From Treponema sp. (GTDB lineage: Bacteria > Spirochaetota > Spirochaetia > Treponematales > Breznakiellaceae): a stretch of DNA of 64,000 bases. The stretch covers positions 62,001 to 126,000 of the forward strand of contig WRLF01000003.1 in assembly GCA_009777735.1 (NCBI GenBank), written 5' to 3'. Positions 8,014-17,087 of the stretch are shown here, in pieces (position 1 is the stretch's first letter; every line of letters begins with the position of its first letter). A model generated the notes under the pieces. It had not been told where the DNA came from, ran no database searches, and saw nothing but the letters and a program-made list of their open reading frames with translations. A program made the position numbers and the translations under genes.

Positions 8014-9038
8014 AAAAAAACATTGTAACATTACTTTTAATAATCATTATTCTTTTGTCTGCCTGTAGACCCAGAGATTCTGCAGGGACGGAAGGAACGG
8101 TTTCTGTGCTGGTGTATATCACCGGTGTGGTTGCCGGAAGCCCGTCCTACGAAATGTTGGCTGCGGGCGCTGAAGAATTTGCCGCTGAACACAGCAATGT
8201 GACTGTTAAAGTGTACGAAGCCGGCTATAACCAGGCTGAATGGGAAGAACAACTAATGTCCATGGTGGCAGGCGGTGAATATGACCTGGTGCTGGGTTCA
8301 AATCCGTCACTGCCGGAAATATGCGCAAGTGTGAGCAGGTCATTTCCCTCACAGCATTTTATTATCACCGATGCCCAGTATATCGGTAACCCCCGGATTA
8401 GTACTTACATGTTTAACCAATACGAGCAGGCCTTGTTTCTCGGTTACCTTGCCGGGCTGGTTACTACCGGTGATATGCCCCTCGCCAATGCATCAAAACG
8501 AATCGGTTTTATTGCTGCCCAGGAATACCCCCTTTTGACAGGGCATATCGTTCCCGGCTTTCTTGACGGGGCACGTCGTACAGACCCGGACATTGAGCTG
8601 GACTTCCGGGTTATCGGCAACTGGTCTGATGCAAGCAGGGCCGCTGATCTTGCATCCGGCATGATCAACGCCGGAGTTGATGTTTTTACCTCAATTGCCG
8701 GCAGCGCGGCACAGGGATTGGTACGCACTATTGCGCAGCGAGGGGCTTATGCGGTGTTTTTTAACAGTAATGAGTACAGCCGGGCTCCGGGTTTGATTAT
8801 TGGCTGCGGCAGTATGGAACAGAAAAAACTTACTAAAGAGATTATTGCGGATTTTCTTGCCGGAAACATACAGTTTGGAAGTTCCAGGACAATTGGTGTG
8901 CAGGACGGCTATCTTAATTTTATTTTTAATGATCCGGGATTCCGTGATTATGTTTCTGCGGATATACAGGAGCGGTTTACTGTCTTCATGGATGATTTAC
9001 ATGTGGGACGCATTGAGTATACCGTTCCGCCGCTGTAG
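8010..9038 (+). CDS. pnrA: BMP-family purine nucleoside-binding lipoprotein (PnrA/TmpC)
   Basis: The substrate-binding lipoprotein of an ABC importer. A signal peptide (residues 1-18) ends in the lipobox L-S-A-C with C19 as the lipidated residue. The mature part follows the BMP/Med fold: a glycine-rich opening (Y-I-T-G-V-V-A-G), D-L-V-L-G-S-N, H-F-I-I-T-D-A and the F-L-G-Y-L-A-G segment that is typical of this family. The T. pallidum orthologue PnrA (TP0319, formerly TmpC) binds purine nucleosides. The gene overlaps the upstream fusion gene by 4 bases, and GGAG lies a few bases before the ATG. Downstream genes supply the ATPase and two permeases. The ligand is inferred from family and order. 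Confidence 0.9.
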   Translation: MKKNIVTLLLIIIILLSACRPRDSAGTEGTVSVLVYITGVVAGSPSYEMLAAGAEEFAAEHSNVTVKVYEAGYNQAEWEEQLMSMVAGGEYDLVLGSNPSLPEICASVSRSFPSQHFIITDAQYIGNPRISTYMFNQYEQALFLGYLAGLVTTGDMPLANASKRIGFIAAQEYPLLTGHIVPGFLDGARRTDPDIELDFRVIGNWSDASRAADLASGMINAGVDVFTSIAGSAAQGLVRTIAQRGAYAVFFNSNEYSRAPGLIIGCGSMEQKKLTKEIIADFLAGNIQFGSSRTIGVQDGYLNFIFNDPGFRDYVSADIQERFTVFMDDLHVGRIEYTVPPL

Positions 9039-9050
9039 AATATTTAGTGC

Positions 9051-10610
9051 ATGAGCAGTAATTATACCGTTGAACTGCGCGGTATCGGTAAAACATATCC
9101 GGGCAGAACAGAAAAAGCAAACAGCAATATAAGCCTGGATCTCCGTGAAGGGGAGATACTGTGTATTGCCGGTGAAAACGGCGCGGGCAAAACAACCCTG
9201 ATGAAAATTTTAGGCGGTCTTGAAATGCCTGACAGCGGTGAAATCCGCGTTAATGGCAGCACTGTTTTCATTGATTCGCCGATTGCCGCCCGCAGGCTTG
9301 GGATAGGCATGGTCCACCAGCATTTTATGCTGTTTCCCGAATACACTGCCGCAGAAAATATTTTTTTGGGTACAGAACCCCGCAAATGGGGATTGTTTTT
9401 TGACGGAGAAAAAGCAAAAACCGAAGCGGCACGTGTAATTAAATCCCATGGTTTTTCTATTGCGCCTGACGGCCTTGTTAAATATCTCAGCATCGGAGAA
9501 ATGCAGCAGGTTGAGATTTGCCGTCTCCTCTGCCAAAATGCCGGCATTATTATTCTTGACGAACCGACTTCGGTACTTACCGATCATGAAACTACGGCGC
9601 TTTTTAATACACTCAGAACATTGGCGGCTGCAGGGAAGTCAATATTTCTCATAACACACAAATTACATGAAATTAAATCAATTTCTGACAGGGTTGCCGT
9701 GCTTCGTCATGGTGAACTTGCCGGTATTTTGATAACAAAAGAAGCCGATGAATTTGCAATTTCCAAACTGATGATAGGCAGTGATACTGACATCTTGCGT
9801 ACTGCAGTCATGCCGAAAAAACCGGAAAAGAAAAATACAAGCATTGTAAACAGCAAACAGGTTATTGTTTTTAATAATGTTACTGTGCTGAGGCGTGGGC
9901 AGCAGCGCCCCCTGCTGGACAATGTTTCTTTTTCGGTTCGCTCAGGCGAAATACTGGGGTTTGCCGGAGTTGGAGGCAATGGGCTGGGAGTACTGGAAGC
10001 GGTGCTCGGAGGGTTTCTCCATCCGGCAGCGGGAATAATTACCCATAACGGCAGGGATATTTCCCGCATGAATAACCGCCGCCTCCGTAACCGGGGGCTT
10101 GCATATGTGCCCGCTGACCGGCAGAAGGTAGGAATAGCTCTTACCGCCGAAGTTGATGAAAATATTATTATCAACCGCCGCAATGAATTTTCGCACAAGG
10201 GTTTTCTCGATAAAAAAGCGATAAGAAAATTTACTGACGGCCTTATCAGCCGTTACAATATTGCTGCAAACGGACAAAACCCGGCAGTAACGCTTTCCGG
10301 CGGCAATTTGCAAAAACTCATACTTGCACGCGAAATTGAACAATTCAGGGATTATTTTGTTTTTTCGGAACCGACATGGGGCCTGGACATTGCTGCCTGC
10401 AGTTTTGTCAGGGCAGAAATAGCCACCTTGCGTGAAAAGGGAGCGGCAATCATTCTTATTTCTACGAACCTTGATGAAATACTGAGCCTTGCCGACAAAA
10501 TTATCGTTATGTACCGCGGCAGAGCTGCGGCGGAATTTGTTAACGATATTGAAACAGAAACATTTTCATTACGTGAAAAAATCGGCAACTGTATGCAGGG
10601 ACTTTTTTAG
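9051..10610 (+). CDS. nucleoside ABC transporter ATP-binding protein (two ABC domains)
   Basis: A 519-residue double ATPase of the sugar/nucleoside class. The first domain has Walker A (GENGAGKTT, about 40-48), the signature L-S-I-G-E-M-Q-Q and Walker B (I-I-L-D-E-P-T-S). The second has a degenerate Walker A (GVGGNGLGV, with no lysine), the signature L-S-G-G-N-L-Q-K and Walker B ending S-E-P-T-W-G-L-D. Loss of the second P-loop lysine is common in this class and implies one active ATP site. It powers import of the ligand bound by the upstream lipoprotein. In T. pallidum the matching gene is TP0321. It begins 12 bases after the lipoprotein gene. Confidence 0.9.
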   Translation: MSSNYTVELRGIGKTYPGRTEKANSNISLDLREGEILCIAGENGAGKTTLMKILGGLEMPDSGEIRVNGSTVFIDSPIAARRLGIGMVHQHFMLFPEYTAAENIFLGTEPRKWGLFFDGEKAKTEAARVIKSHGFSIAPDGLVKYLSIGEMQQVEICRLLCQNAGIIILDEPTSVLTDHETTALFNTLRTLAAAGKSIFLITHKLHEIKSISDRVAVLRHGELAGILITKEADEFAISKLMIGSDTDILRTAVMPKKPEKKNTSIVNSKQVIVFNNVTVLRRGQQRPLLDNVSFSVRSGEILGFAGVGGNGLGVLEAVLGGFLHPAAGIITHNGRDISRMNNRRLRNRGLAYVPADRQKVGIALTAEVDENIIINRRNEFSHKGFLDKKAIRKFTDGLISRYNIAANGQNPAVTLSGGNLQKLILAREIEQFRDYFVFSEPTWGLDIAACSFVRAEIATLREKGAAIILISTNLDEILSLADKIIVMYRGRAAAEFVNDIETETFSLREKIGNCMQGLF

Positions 10611-10614
10611 CAGG

Positions 10615-10635
10615 GAAAAGTGAAAAGTGAAAAGT
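10615..10635. repeat. heptanucleotide tandem repeat (GAAAAGT x3)
   Basis: Three perfect GAAAAGT units between the ATPase and permease genes. The permease GTG start codon lies inside the array and the array fills the space between it and its GGG-containing Shine-Dalgarno candidate, so copy-number change would alter spacing or the start. Confidence 0.85.
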
Positions 10636-11700
10636 GTAAAAATTAGCATAAATTCTTTACTGCAGACAGGGGCTATAGCGATTTTTGCTCTTGCTGTTCT
10701 TGCCGTGTTTGTCTGCCTGATCAGCAAAACTCCGGGCAGAACGCTGTACTTTTTTTTCATCGGCCCTTTTCGCAATGTGTTTAGTTTTGGCAATACGCTG
10801 AACAGCGCCGTTCCCTTGATACTCGGCGCTTTGGGCATCAGCATTGCAATGAAAGCAGGCAGCCTGAACCTTGGAGGAGAAGGGCAAATTTACTCAGGTG
10901 CGTTTATCGCGACAATTACTGCCCTTCCGCTCGCAAGCATTGGTTTTTTTGGGGGAATTATTGCCATTCTTGCCGGTGTATTTTTTGCCGGGACTATGGC
11001 TGCATTGTCAGGTTTTTGCAAGGCACGGTGGAATACAAATGAACTTATTACATCTTTTCTGCTGTCAAACGCGATGATATTGATAGTCAATTATCTGGTT
11101 AACGGTCCTTTCCTCGATCCCGAAACAAATTTACAATCAACAAAAAAAATTGCGGAAAATCTCAGACTGCTGCGGATATTACCGCCGTCATATTTAAGCA
11201 CCGCTATAATAATCGCTTTTGCATTTGTCTTAATTGTGCATGTTTTTCTCAAGGATACAAAACTTGGTTATGAATACAGAATGACCGGAGCCAATGAAAT
11301 GTTTGCCCGGTACGGAGGAATTAACACCCGTTTGCATACTGTGATGGCAATGTTTTTAAGCGGAGCGTTGTACGGGCTTGCGGGTGGACTTGTTGTTTTT
11401 GGCACTCATTATGCGACATTAAAGGAATTTACTGCGGGGCTCGGCTGGAACGGCCTAGCTGCGGCGCTTGTAGCGGGATTTTACCCTCCGGCGGTTATAC
11501 CGGCAAGCTTTTTTTTCGCATGGATTTCTTCCGGGGCGAGAATTGCAATGCAGAATTCAGACATTACGTATGAGGTTGCCTCTGTCGTGCAGGCGGTGAT
11601 TTTCTTTCTTGCTACCAGCACAGTATTATCCGGCTTGCTTGCAAGACGAGGCTTGCTTGCAAGACGAGATGTCTTTGGCAAAAAAGGACGGAAGCAATGA
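10627..11700 (+). CDS. nucleoside ABC transporter permease (first)
   Basis: A 357-residue inner-membrane permease of the branched-chain amino acid/nucleoside class (BPD_transp_2). About nine hydrophobic segments are visible; G-A-L-G-I-S-I-A-M-K-A-G-S-L-N-L-G-G-E-G-Q near residues 60-80 is the family hallmark for BMP-linked permeases. The start is a GTG lying in a heptad repeat; a stop codon just upstream leaves no earlier option. The C-terminus carries a short duplication (G-L-L-A-R-R twice) encoded by a 14-base direct repeat. It overlaps the second permease gene by 4 bases (ATGA). It pairs with that protein to form the channel. Confidence 0.88.
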   Translation: MKSVKISINSLLQTGAIAIFALAVLAVFVCLISKTPGRTLYFFFIGPFRNVFSFGNTLNSAVPLILGALGISIAMKAGSLNLGGEGQIYSGAFIATITALPLASIGFFGGIIAILAGVFFAGTMAALSGFCKARWNTNELITSFLLSNAMILIVNYLVNGPFLDPETNLQSTKKIAENLRLLRILPPSYLSTAIIIAFAFVLIVHVFLKDTKLGYEYRMTGANEMFARYGGINTRLHTVMAMFLSGALYGLAGGLVVFGTHYATLKEFTAGLGWNGLAAALVAGFYPPAVIPASFFFAWISSGARIAMQNSDITYEVASVVQAVIFFLATSTVLSGLLARRGLLARRDVFGKKGRKQ

Positions 11701-12587
11701 TTCTGCATAGTGCGATTATCATTATGACTCCTCTTTTACTTGCCGCAACAGGCGGTTTATTTTCCGAGCTTTCGGGAAAACTTAATATCGCCCTGGAAGG
11801 ACTGCTCCTCATCGGAGCATTTTTCACCATTGTTGCTGTGCATTACACGGGAAACATTACCGCCGGAATTGCCTCGGCAGTGCTTGTTTCAATCGCATTG
11901 TCGGCAATCATCGCATACACAACACTGAACCTTCGTTCCAATGTGTTCATTACCGGGCTTGCCGCTAATCTTTTAGCCGCAGGTATGACCATTGTTCTTT
12001 CGCAGCGGTTTTTTAACACACGCGGGGTTTTTGCATTACGCGGCATTGATATTTTACCGGTTATTAATATTCCGTTTATTAACCGCATTCCCGTAATTGG
12101 GGAAGCGCTTTCAGGACATAGTTTATTTGTATATGCAAGCTGGCTGCTGGTGTTCATTGCCCGTATGGTAATTTATAAAACGCCGTTTGGTTATCGTTTG
12201 CGTGCCTGCGGTAAAAATCCGGCAGCCCTTGTTTCTTTTGGCATAAAGCCGGACACATACCGCTGGGCTGCTTTTCTCATTTCAGGTTTTTTTTGCGGGA
12301 TTGGCGGATCATTTCTTAGTCTAAACATTGGCGCTTTTGTTCCCAATATGACAGCAGGCAAAGGCTGGATTGCTCTTGTTATTATTTTCCTCGGCGGACG
12401 TAAACCTCTGGGTCTGCTGGCAGCTGCTTTTATCTTCGGCCTTGCCGATGCTTTTTCTAACTATGCCCAGGGTGCGCAATTCATGCGTTTCAATGTACCT
12501 GCCGATTTTATTCTTGCCATTCCGTACTTGCTGACATTTGCAGCCATTGTTTTTGTGTCGGTTTTGTCATTGAAGAAAAAAAGATAA
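11697..12587 (+). CDS. nucleoside ABC transporter permease (second)
   Basis: A 296-residue permease of the same class as the preceding one, with about eight hydrophobic segments. The conserved S-G-K-L-N-I-A-L-E-G-L-L-L-I-G-A-F segment near residues 25-42 matches the G-x-x-N-I-G-L-E-G signature of nucleoside-type permeases. The ATG overlaps the upstream stop. It completes a one-lipoprotein, one-ATPase, two-permease set. A 5'-nucleotidase lipoprotein follows after 30 bases with its own strong ribosome-binding site. Confidence 0.88.
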   Translation: MILHSAIIIMTPLLLAATGGLFSELSGKLNIALEGLLLIGAFFTIVAVHYTGNITAGIASAVLVSIALSAIIAYTTLNLRSNVFITGLAANLLAAGMTIVLSQRFFNTRGVFALRGIDILPVINIPFINRIPVIGEALSGHSLFVYASWLLVFIARMVIYKTPFGYRLRACGKNPAALVSFGIKPDTYRWAAFLISGFFCGIGGSFLSLNIGAFVPNMTAGKGWIALVIIFLGGRKPLGLLAAAFIFGLADAFSNYAQGAQFMRFNVPADFILAIPYLLTFAAIVFVSVLSLKKKR

Positions 12588-12617
12588 AAAAGCTGAATTG
12601 GAAGGAGTTATTAAATT

Positions 12618-14123
12618 ATGGAAAAAACAATAAAAATTACTGCCGTGTTCGTTATTATTTTTCTGCTGCCGGTAATATGTTCCTGTACCGCATCAGACGA
12701 TCCTGTCAAGCTGACAATCATACATATAAATGATACTCATGGCAGAACGCATGCAGAACCATATATATCGCAGATGACTAAAAATTTTAAGTTGAACGGT
12801 GAAAACGTATTGGTGTTAGATGCCGGAGATCGTATTCACGGGCAGATAGCGGCAAATTTGTCGCAAGGAGAATCAATTGCAGCGATAATGAATGCTGCCG
12901 GTTATGATGCCATGGTTACCGGCAACCATGAATTTAATTTTGGTGTGGATAGGCTCATTGAATTGTCCGGTATGATGAACTTTCCGATATTAGCGGCAAA
13001 TATCAGAAACTCAAACGGGGAGAGATTGTTCAAACCGTATGAAGTATTCAGGTTGAACGGCGTTACCGTTGGAGTGTTCGGCATTGCGACTCCCGAAACA
13101 ATAACCAAGTCTGATCCGCGTACAGTTGCCGGTCTGACATTTGACGACCCTGTGAGCAGTGCTGCCGAAATGGTCGAGGCGTTAAAAGCCGAAGGCTGCG
13201 GTATTATCATTGCGTTGGTACATTTGGGTGATGAAAATTCGACCGCTGACGGACACAGAAGTGATGCTTTGGCGGCAGTCCCCGGTATTGACATAATAAT
13301 TGACGGACACAGCCATACTTTTCATGAAAACGGCAGGGTTGTTGGCAATACGCTTATTGCGCAAACAGGTGATCATGGACGGTATATCGGAGTAATAGAA
13401 ATAACATATTTACGCAGGGTTCTTTCCAAAACAGCAGGAACGATAGCTGTAACAGAAGATGAAATTGAATCAGGCCTTATCTCCGACGAAACTGTTATCA
13501 AAATAATCACAGAGGAAGAATCTAAAATTGAATCTGTAACTTCTGCCATCATAGGTTATACCCCGTTTTTCCTGGAAGGGGAGCGGGAAGCTGTTCGTAC
13601 GAGAGATACCAATATGGCCAATATACTTACGGATTCCATGAAGCATGCCACCGGTGCGGATATTTCATTCATGACAGGCGGCAATATACGATCAAGCATA
13701 CCGGCGGGGAATATTACAATGGGTCATGTGCTGACCGTTCTGCCGTTTTCAAACCTTCTTGTAACAATTGAACTTGACGGTGCAGATATACTGGAAGTGC
13801 TGGAACATGGCGTAAGCCGGTATCCCGAAGCTGCCGGGCAGTATATACAGGTGTCAGGAATTAACGTAGAATTTGATCCGCATGCGCAGCCCATGAGCAG
13901 GGTTACATCGGTGATAATGGCAGACGGCAGTGCGTTAGACGAAACAAAAACATACAGTGCGGCAACCATTGAATTTATTGCGGCTGGAGGCGACGGTTAC
14001 ACCATGCTTAAAGGTAAATCGAATGTTGTTTACTACGGCGGCGATGCAGAAGCGTTTGCCGCTTATCTGGCCGCAAATCCTGTTATCGGTGCAGTTGCTG
14101 AAAACAGGGTGCTAACACGTTAA
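12618..14123 (+). CDS. 5'-nucleotidase/UshA-family lipoprotein
   Basis: A 501-residue exported enzyme expected to remove phosphate from nucleotides outside the inner membrane. A hydrophobic signal segment ends in I-C-S-C, with C23 as the probable lipid anchor. The N-terminal metallophosphatase domain has H-I-N-D-T-H-G-R, D-A-G-D, T-G-N-H-E-F, and H-L-G-D and D-G-H-S-H motifs. The C-terminal nucleotidase domain (about 310-500) contains the substrate region with G-G-N-I-R and the late G-G-D-G-Y motif. AAGGAG precedes the ATG. Placed right after the nucleoside importer, it would supply nucleosides to it and phosphate to the cotransporters upstream. Its last 41 bases overlap the convergent HD-domain gene. 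Confidence 0.9.
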   Translation: MEKTIKITAVFVIIFLLPVICSCTASDDPVKLTIIHINDTHGRTHAEPYISQMTKNFKLNGENVLVLDAGDRIHGQIAANLSQGESIAAIMNAAGYDAMVTGNHEFNFGVDRLIELSGMMNFPILAANIRNSNGERLFKPYEVFRLNGVTVGVFGIATPETITKSDPRTVAGLTFDDPVSSAAEMVEALKAEGCGIIIALVHLGDENSTADGHRSDALAAVPGIDIIIDGHSHTFHENGRVVGNTLIAQTGDHGRYIGVIEITYLRRVLSKTAGTIAVTEDEIESGLISDETVIKIITEEESKIESVTSAIIGYTPFFLEGEREAVRTRDTNMANILTDSMKHATGADISFMTGGNIRSSIPAGNITMGHVLTVLPFSNLLVTIELDGADILEVLEHGVSRYPEAAGQYIQVSGINVEFDPHAQPMSRVTSVIMADGSALDETKTYSAATIEFIAAGGDGYTMLKGKSNVVYYGGDAEAFAAYLAANPVIGAVAENRVLTR

Positions 14124-15360
14124 GTTTTTTCCCGTCCGCCGATCGGTACGGGTTGCGGCGGTTTTTCAGGTATGCCTGATACGCAGCGCTGCTCCGGTAA
14201 TAACCTTCAAGACCCTTAAATGACGAGGACTCATCGCAGCGATACAGTTCCATCAGCAAAGGGAACAGGGGGGAAGACATTATTTCACCTGTACGGGTAA
14301 GGGGCAGGCGGGGCAGGGCGGCAGGCAGCATGTGATTTCGTACCAGGTAGCAGATATCGTGTACCAGTACGGCGTTGAAGCCAAGACGTTCAAGAAAACG
14401 GCGTGTACGATGTTCGCCCAGTTCCGCATGGCCGTCAAAGCGGCGGCTGCCCGTTGAATTTGAAAGCGGTTTGCCTACATCATGCAGCAGCAGGCCCAGC
14501 GACAACCGGAGATCAAAGCCACCGTTACCGGATTTCCGGTAACGAAGTGCTTCCATGGTATGCTTCCAGACATTCCCTTCGGGATGATACTCCTTGGAGT
14601 GATCTACGTTATCCAATGCAGCCAGTTCCGGCCAGTACTCGGAAACGAAGTCGCAGTTTTTCAGCAGTTCAAAACCGGCTGCCGGATTAGCCGCCTGCAA
14701 TAACCCCAGCAGCGCCAGTCTCTGTTCTTCAATACTCACCGTTGATATTTGGCCGGGCTGAATAAAACCGGCGGCAAATGCGTTTATTTCCCCGATGCTG
14801 ATTCCCGGGAAATACCGGGAAAGGATCATCGCTCCATCCAAAAGGGCGCGTACGGGATCAGCACCGGCATGTGCAGTCTTGATATTTTGTTTGACGCAAC
14901 TATGTAAAAGAGCAGAATCGTTTTTTTTGCTTCTGCCGGCAGTGCCGGCTCCGCTTTTGAGATAACGTATGTAAGGATATATATCATGGGGATCATAAAA
15001 ACGGCGTGTTTTACAGTCCTGATAAAATTCAAGAAAAATGAAAGATGATCGATAGTCCCGTAGAGCAGAACCGGAGTCTGCGCACCGGAAATACCATGTT
15101 TTTTCACCGCAGTCCAGAGCGGCATCGGCGAAGGCGGCACCGGGATACCTTAGTTTGTCAAACAGGCGGGCAAGATCGGCGAGATCCGCCATACATAGAA
15201 CATAAAGTGCTCCCGACTGTTCATGGTTTCCTAATCCGCCATGAGTGGGCGTGCGACTCAGATATGAATCAATGGCGCTAAAACCGTGCAGGTAAACGGG
15301 AAAACCTGCATTGAGTAAAATATTTTCATTCCGGCCGTTCATGGATACATGAGCAGCCAT
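14083..15360 (-). CDS. HD-domain protein resembling CCA/poly(A) polymerase C-terminal region
   Basis: A 425-residue protein. Residues about 265-345 form an HD phosphohydrolase domain: E-Y-H-P-E-G-N-V-W-K-H-T, L-L-H-D-V-G-K-P and F-D-G-H-A-E-L-G. This order and spacing are like the HD part of tRNA nucleotidyltransferases. The N-terminal 120 residues have a faint echo of that family (A-G-F-P-V-Y-L-H-G-F-S-A-I-D), but the catalytic G-[GS]-x-x-R-D and D-x-D are missing, so nucleotidyl transfer is unlikely. The start is uncertain: ATG 15360 is the longest form, and ATG 15342 gives an ATGA overlap with the sppA stop. It is third in an operon with the GH13 and SppA genes. Function is unknown beyond probable metal-dependent phosphohydrolysis. 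Confidence 0.7.
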   Translation of the reverse strand: MAAHVSMNGRNENILLNAGFPVYLHGFSAIDSYLSRTPTHGGLGNHEQSGALYVLCMADLADLARLFDKLRYPGAAFADAALDCGEKTWYFRCADSGSALRDYRSSFIFLEFYQDCKTRRFYDPHDIYPYIRYLKSGAGTAGRSKKNDSALLHSCVKQNIKTAHAGADPVRALLDGAMILSRYFPGISIGEINAFAAGFIQPGQISTVSIEEQRLALLGLLQAANPAAGFELLKNCDFVSEYWPELAALDNVDHSKEYHPEGNVWKHTMEALRYRKSGNGGFDLRLSLGLLLHDVGKPLSNSTGSRRFDGHAELGEHRTRRFLERLGFNAVLVHDICYLVRNHMLPAALPRLPLTRTGEIMSSPLFPLLMELYRCDESSSFKGLEGYYRSSAAYQAYLKNRRNPYRSADGKKLNVLAPCFQQLHR

Positions 15361-17087
15361 GATTGATCGAACGGAAGCAACGGCATAACATGACCGTTAT
15401 GCGCTATCCGGTAATGAAGGTCATCCAGTATCTGAACGGGAAAAATCCAATTTGCTGCAAAGAGTACGCTGTTTCTGCCGACAGCAGAATTCATGGCAAC
15501 AGCCTTTGTTGCTGCCATTCGTTCAAACATTTTGTCGAAAAACTTTGGTTTTGGATATTCACTGTATGCAACACGTTGATTATCCGGTATTCCGGCAAGG
15601 TTACGCGCAATGCGGATTGCGTCATCAAGTCCGCCATTGCTGTCGATAAGGCCGGCATTAAGCGCTCCGAGACCTGAATAAATCCGTCCTCCGGCAATGG
15701 ATTCTGCACGTTCACGATCCATGCTGCGGCTTACGGCGACTCTGGAAGTAAAATCCGCATACATAGCCAGAATATATTCCCGGTAACGGGCCTCTTCTTC
15801 CGGTCTGAGATCCCGCCGGGGCAGGATCATCCCTGTCATCATATCAGCATGATTACCCCGCTGCATGGTATCGACAGTCAAACCCAGCTTGTCGTTCAAG
15901 CCATTGTCGTAAAACCAGCTGCCAATGACTCCGATTGATCCGGTAATGGTTACCGGAGATGCGACAATATGGCTGGCGTTCATGCTTGCCCAATAGCCGC
16001 CGGATGCAGCGACTTCGCCCATTGACACCACTACCGGAACCTGCTGACGTGCGGCTTTAATCGCTTCTGCAACATAATCGGCAGCTTCGGCGCTGCCGCC
16101 GGATGAGCTAATCCGCAGAACGATGGCTTTTACCCGCCTTCTCTCCGATACTTCCCTGATTGTACTTGCCAATGTCCAGGCCGCTATTCCCTGTTCCATA
16201 TCGGTTACTCCGGATGCATAAATAACGGCAATTTCCGGCGGCCGGTAGAAAAAATTTCCTGCACGCAGCGGTCTGTACATATATTTGCTTCCGGTAATAC
16301 TGGATTTTTGATCACCGAAGACGGCAAAATTTGCGGCGTTACCGCTGCCGGAAATTTCCTTAATTGCTTCTATTACCGCATCTTTTCTGCCGGTACGATC
16401 AACCAAACCGCGCGCAAGGGCGCTTCCGGCGGAAAACATAAATTCGTTATTGATTATCGAGTCTAATTCTTCCGCAGTCATCTGCCGCGCTTTTATTATT
16501 GTTTCACGGGTAATACCCATGATGTCATCTAACAGCTCGCCGTATTGTATACGATCTGCATCGGAAAGTGAATCGCGGGTAAATGTCTCGGCTGATGTTT
16601 TAAATTCAAAATACCTTAGTTCACGGACTCCTATCCCCAGTTTTTCCAGGCTGTGCTGTACATAACCGCGGCCAATTGCATAACCCAGCATGGTCAGAAT
16701 GCCGAGTTCGTCCATTATGATTTTATCGGCCACTGTAGCAAGGCTGTACATGTCCAGGTCAGCGTTACCGATAAACGCACATATAGTTTTTCCTTTGGAT
16801 TTAAATTTTTCAAGGGCATTGCGTAATTCCCAAATGGCTTCTCTTCCCGCATGATATGATGAAATGTTAAGTATTATCCCGTCAATCCGGTTATCACTTC
16901 CTGCGCGTTCTATTACCCTTAACAATTCCAGTGATGACCTATGCCGGATTGAACGCACCATGCTTCGCACAGCCTGATTGTTCAGATTCAATTCCAGATA
17001 CATATGCTGTGAGAACAACGGTATTGCTTTAGGAGATGCCATTAGTAAACAAGCTCCGATAATCCATGTTTTTCCATTCAGTTTCAT
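15339..17087 (-). CDS. sppA: signal peptide peptidase SppA (protease IV)
   Basis: A 582-residue long-form SppA, which degrades cleaved signal peptides at the inner membrane. One N-terminal hydrophobic segment is present. The tandem S49 domains supply the dyad in the usual way: K163 in F-E-F-K-T-S-A-E-T-F (first domain) and S362 in M-G-E-V-A-A-S-G-G-Y-W (second domain). Length matches the E. coli type (about 600). Both ends overlap neighbours by ATGA: the start overlaps the stop of the GH13 gene, and the stop overlaps the possible internal start of the HD gene. Translation is therefore probably coupled across all three. Confidence 0.93.
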   Translation of the reverse strand: MKLNGKTWIIGACLLMASPKAIPLFSQHMYLELNLNNQAVRSMVRSIRHRSSLELLRVIERAGSDNRIDGIILNISSYHAGREAIWELRNALEKFKSKGKTICAFIGNADLDMYSLATVADKIIMDELGILTMLGYAIGRGYVQHSLEKLGIGVRELRYFEFKTSAETFTRDSLSDADRIQYGELLDDIMGITRETIIKARQMTAEELDSIINNEFMFSAGSALARGLVDRTGRKDAVIEAIKEISGSGNAANFAVFGDQKSSITGSKYMYRPLRAGNFFYRPPEIAVIYASGVTDMEQGIAAWTLASTIREVSERRRVKAIVLRISSSGGSAEAADYVAEAIKAARQQVPVVVSMGEVAASGGYWASMNASHIVASPVTITGSIGVIGSWFYDNGLNDKLGLTVDTMQRGNHADMMTGMILPRRDLRPEEEARYREYILAMYADFTSRVAVSRSMDRERAESIAGGRIYSGLGALNAGLIDSNGGLDDAIRIARNLAGIPDNQRVAYSEYPKPKFFDKMFERMAATKAVAMNSAVGRNSVLFAANWIFPVQILDDLHYRIAHNGHVMPLLPFDQSWLLMYP

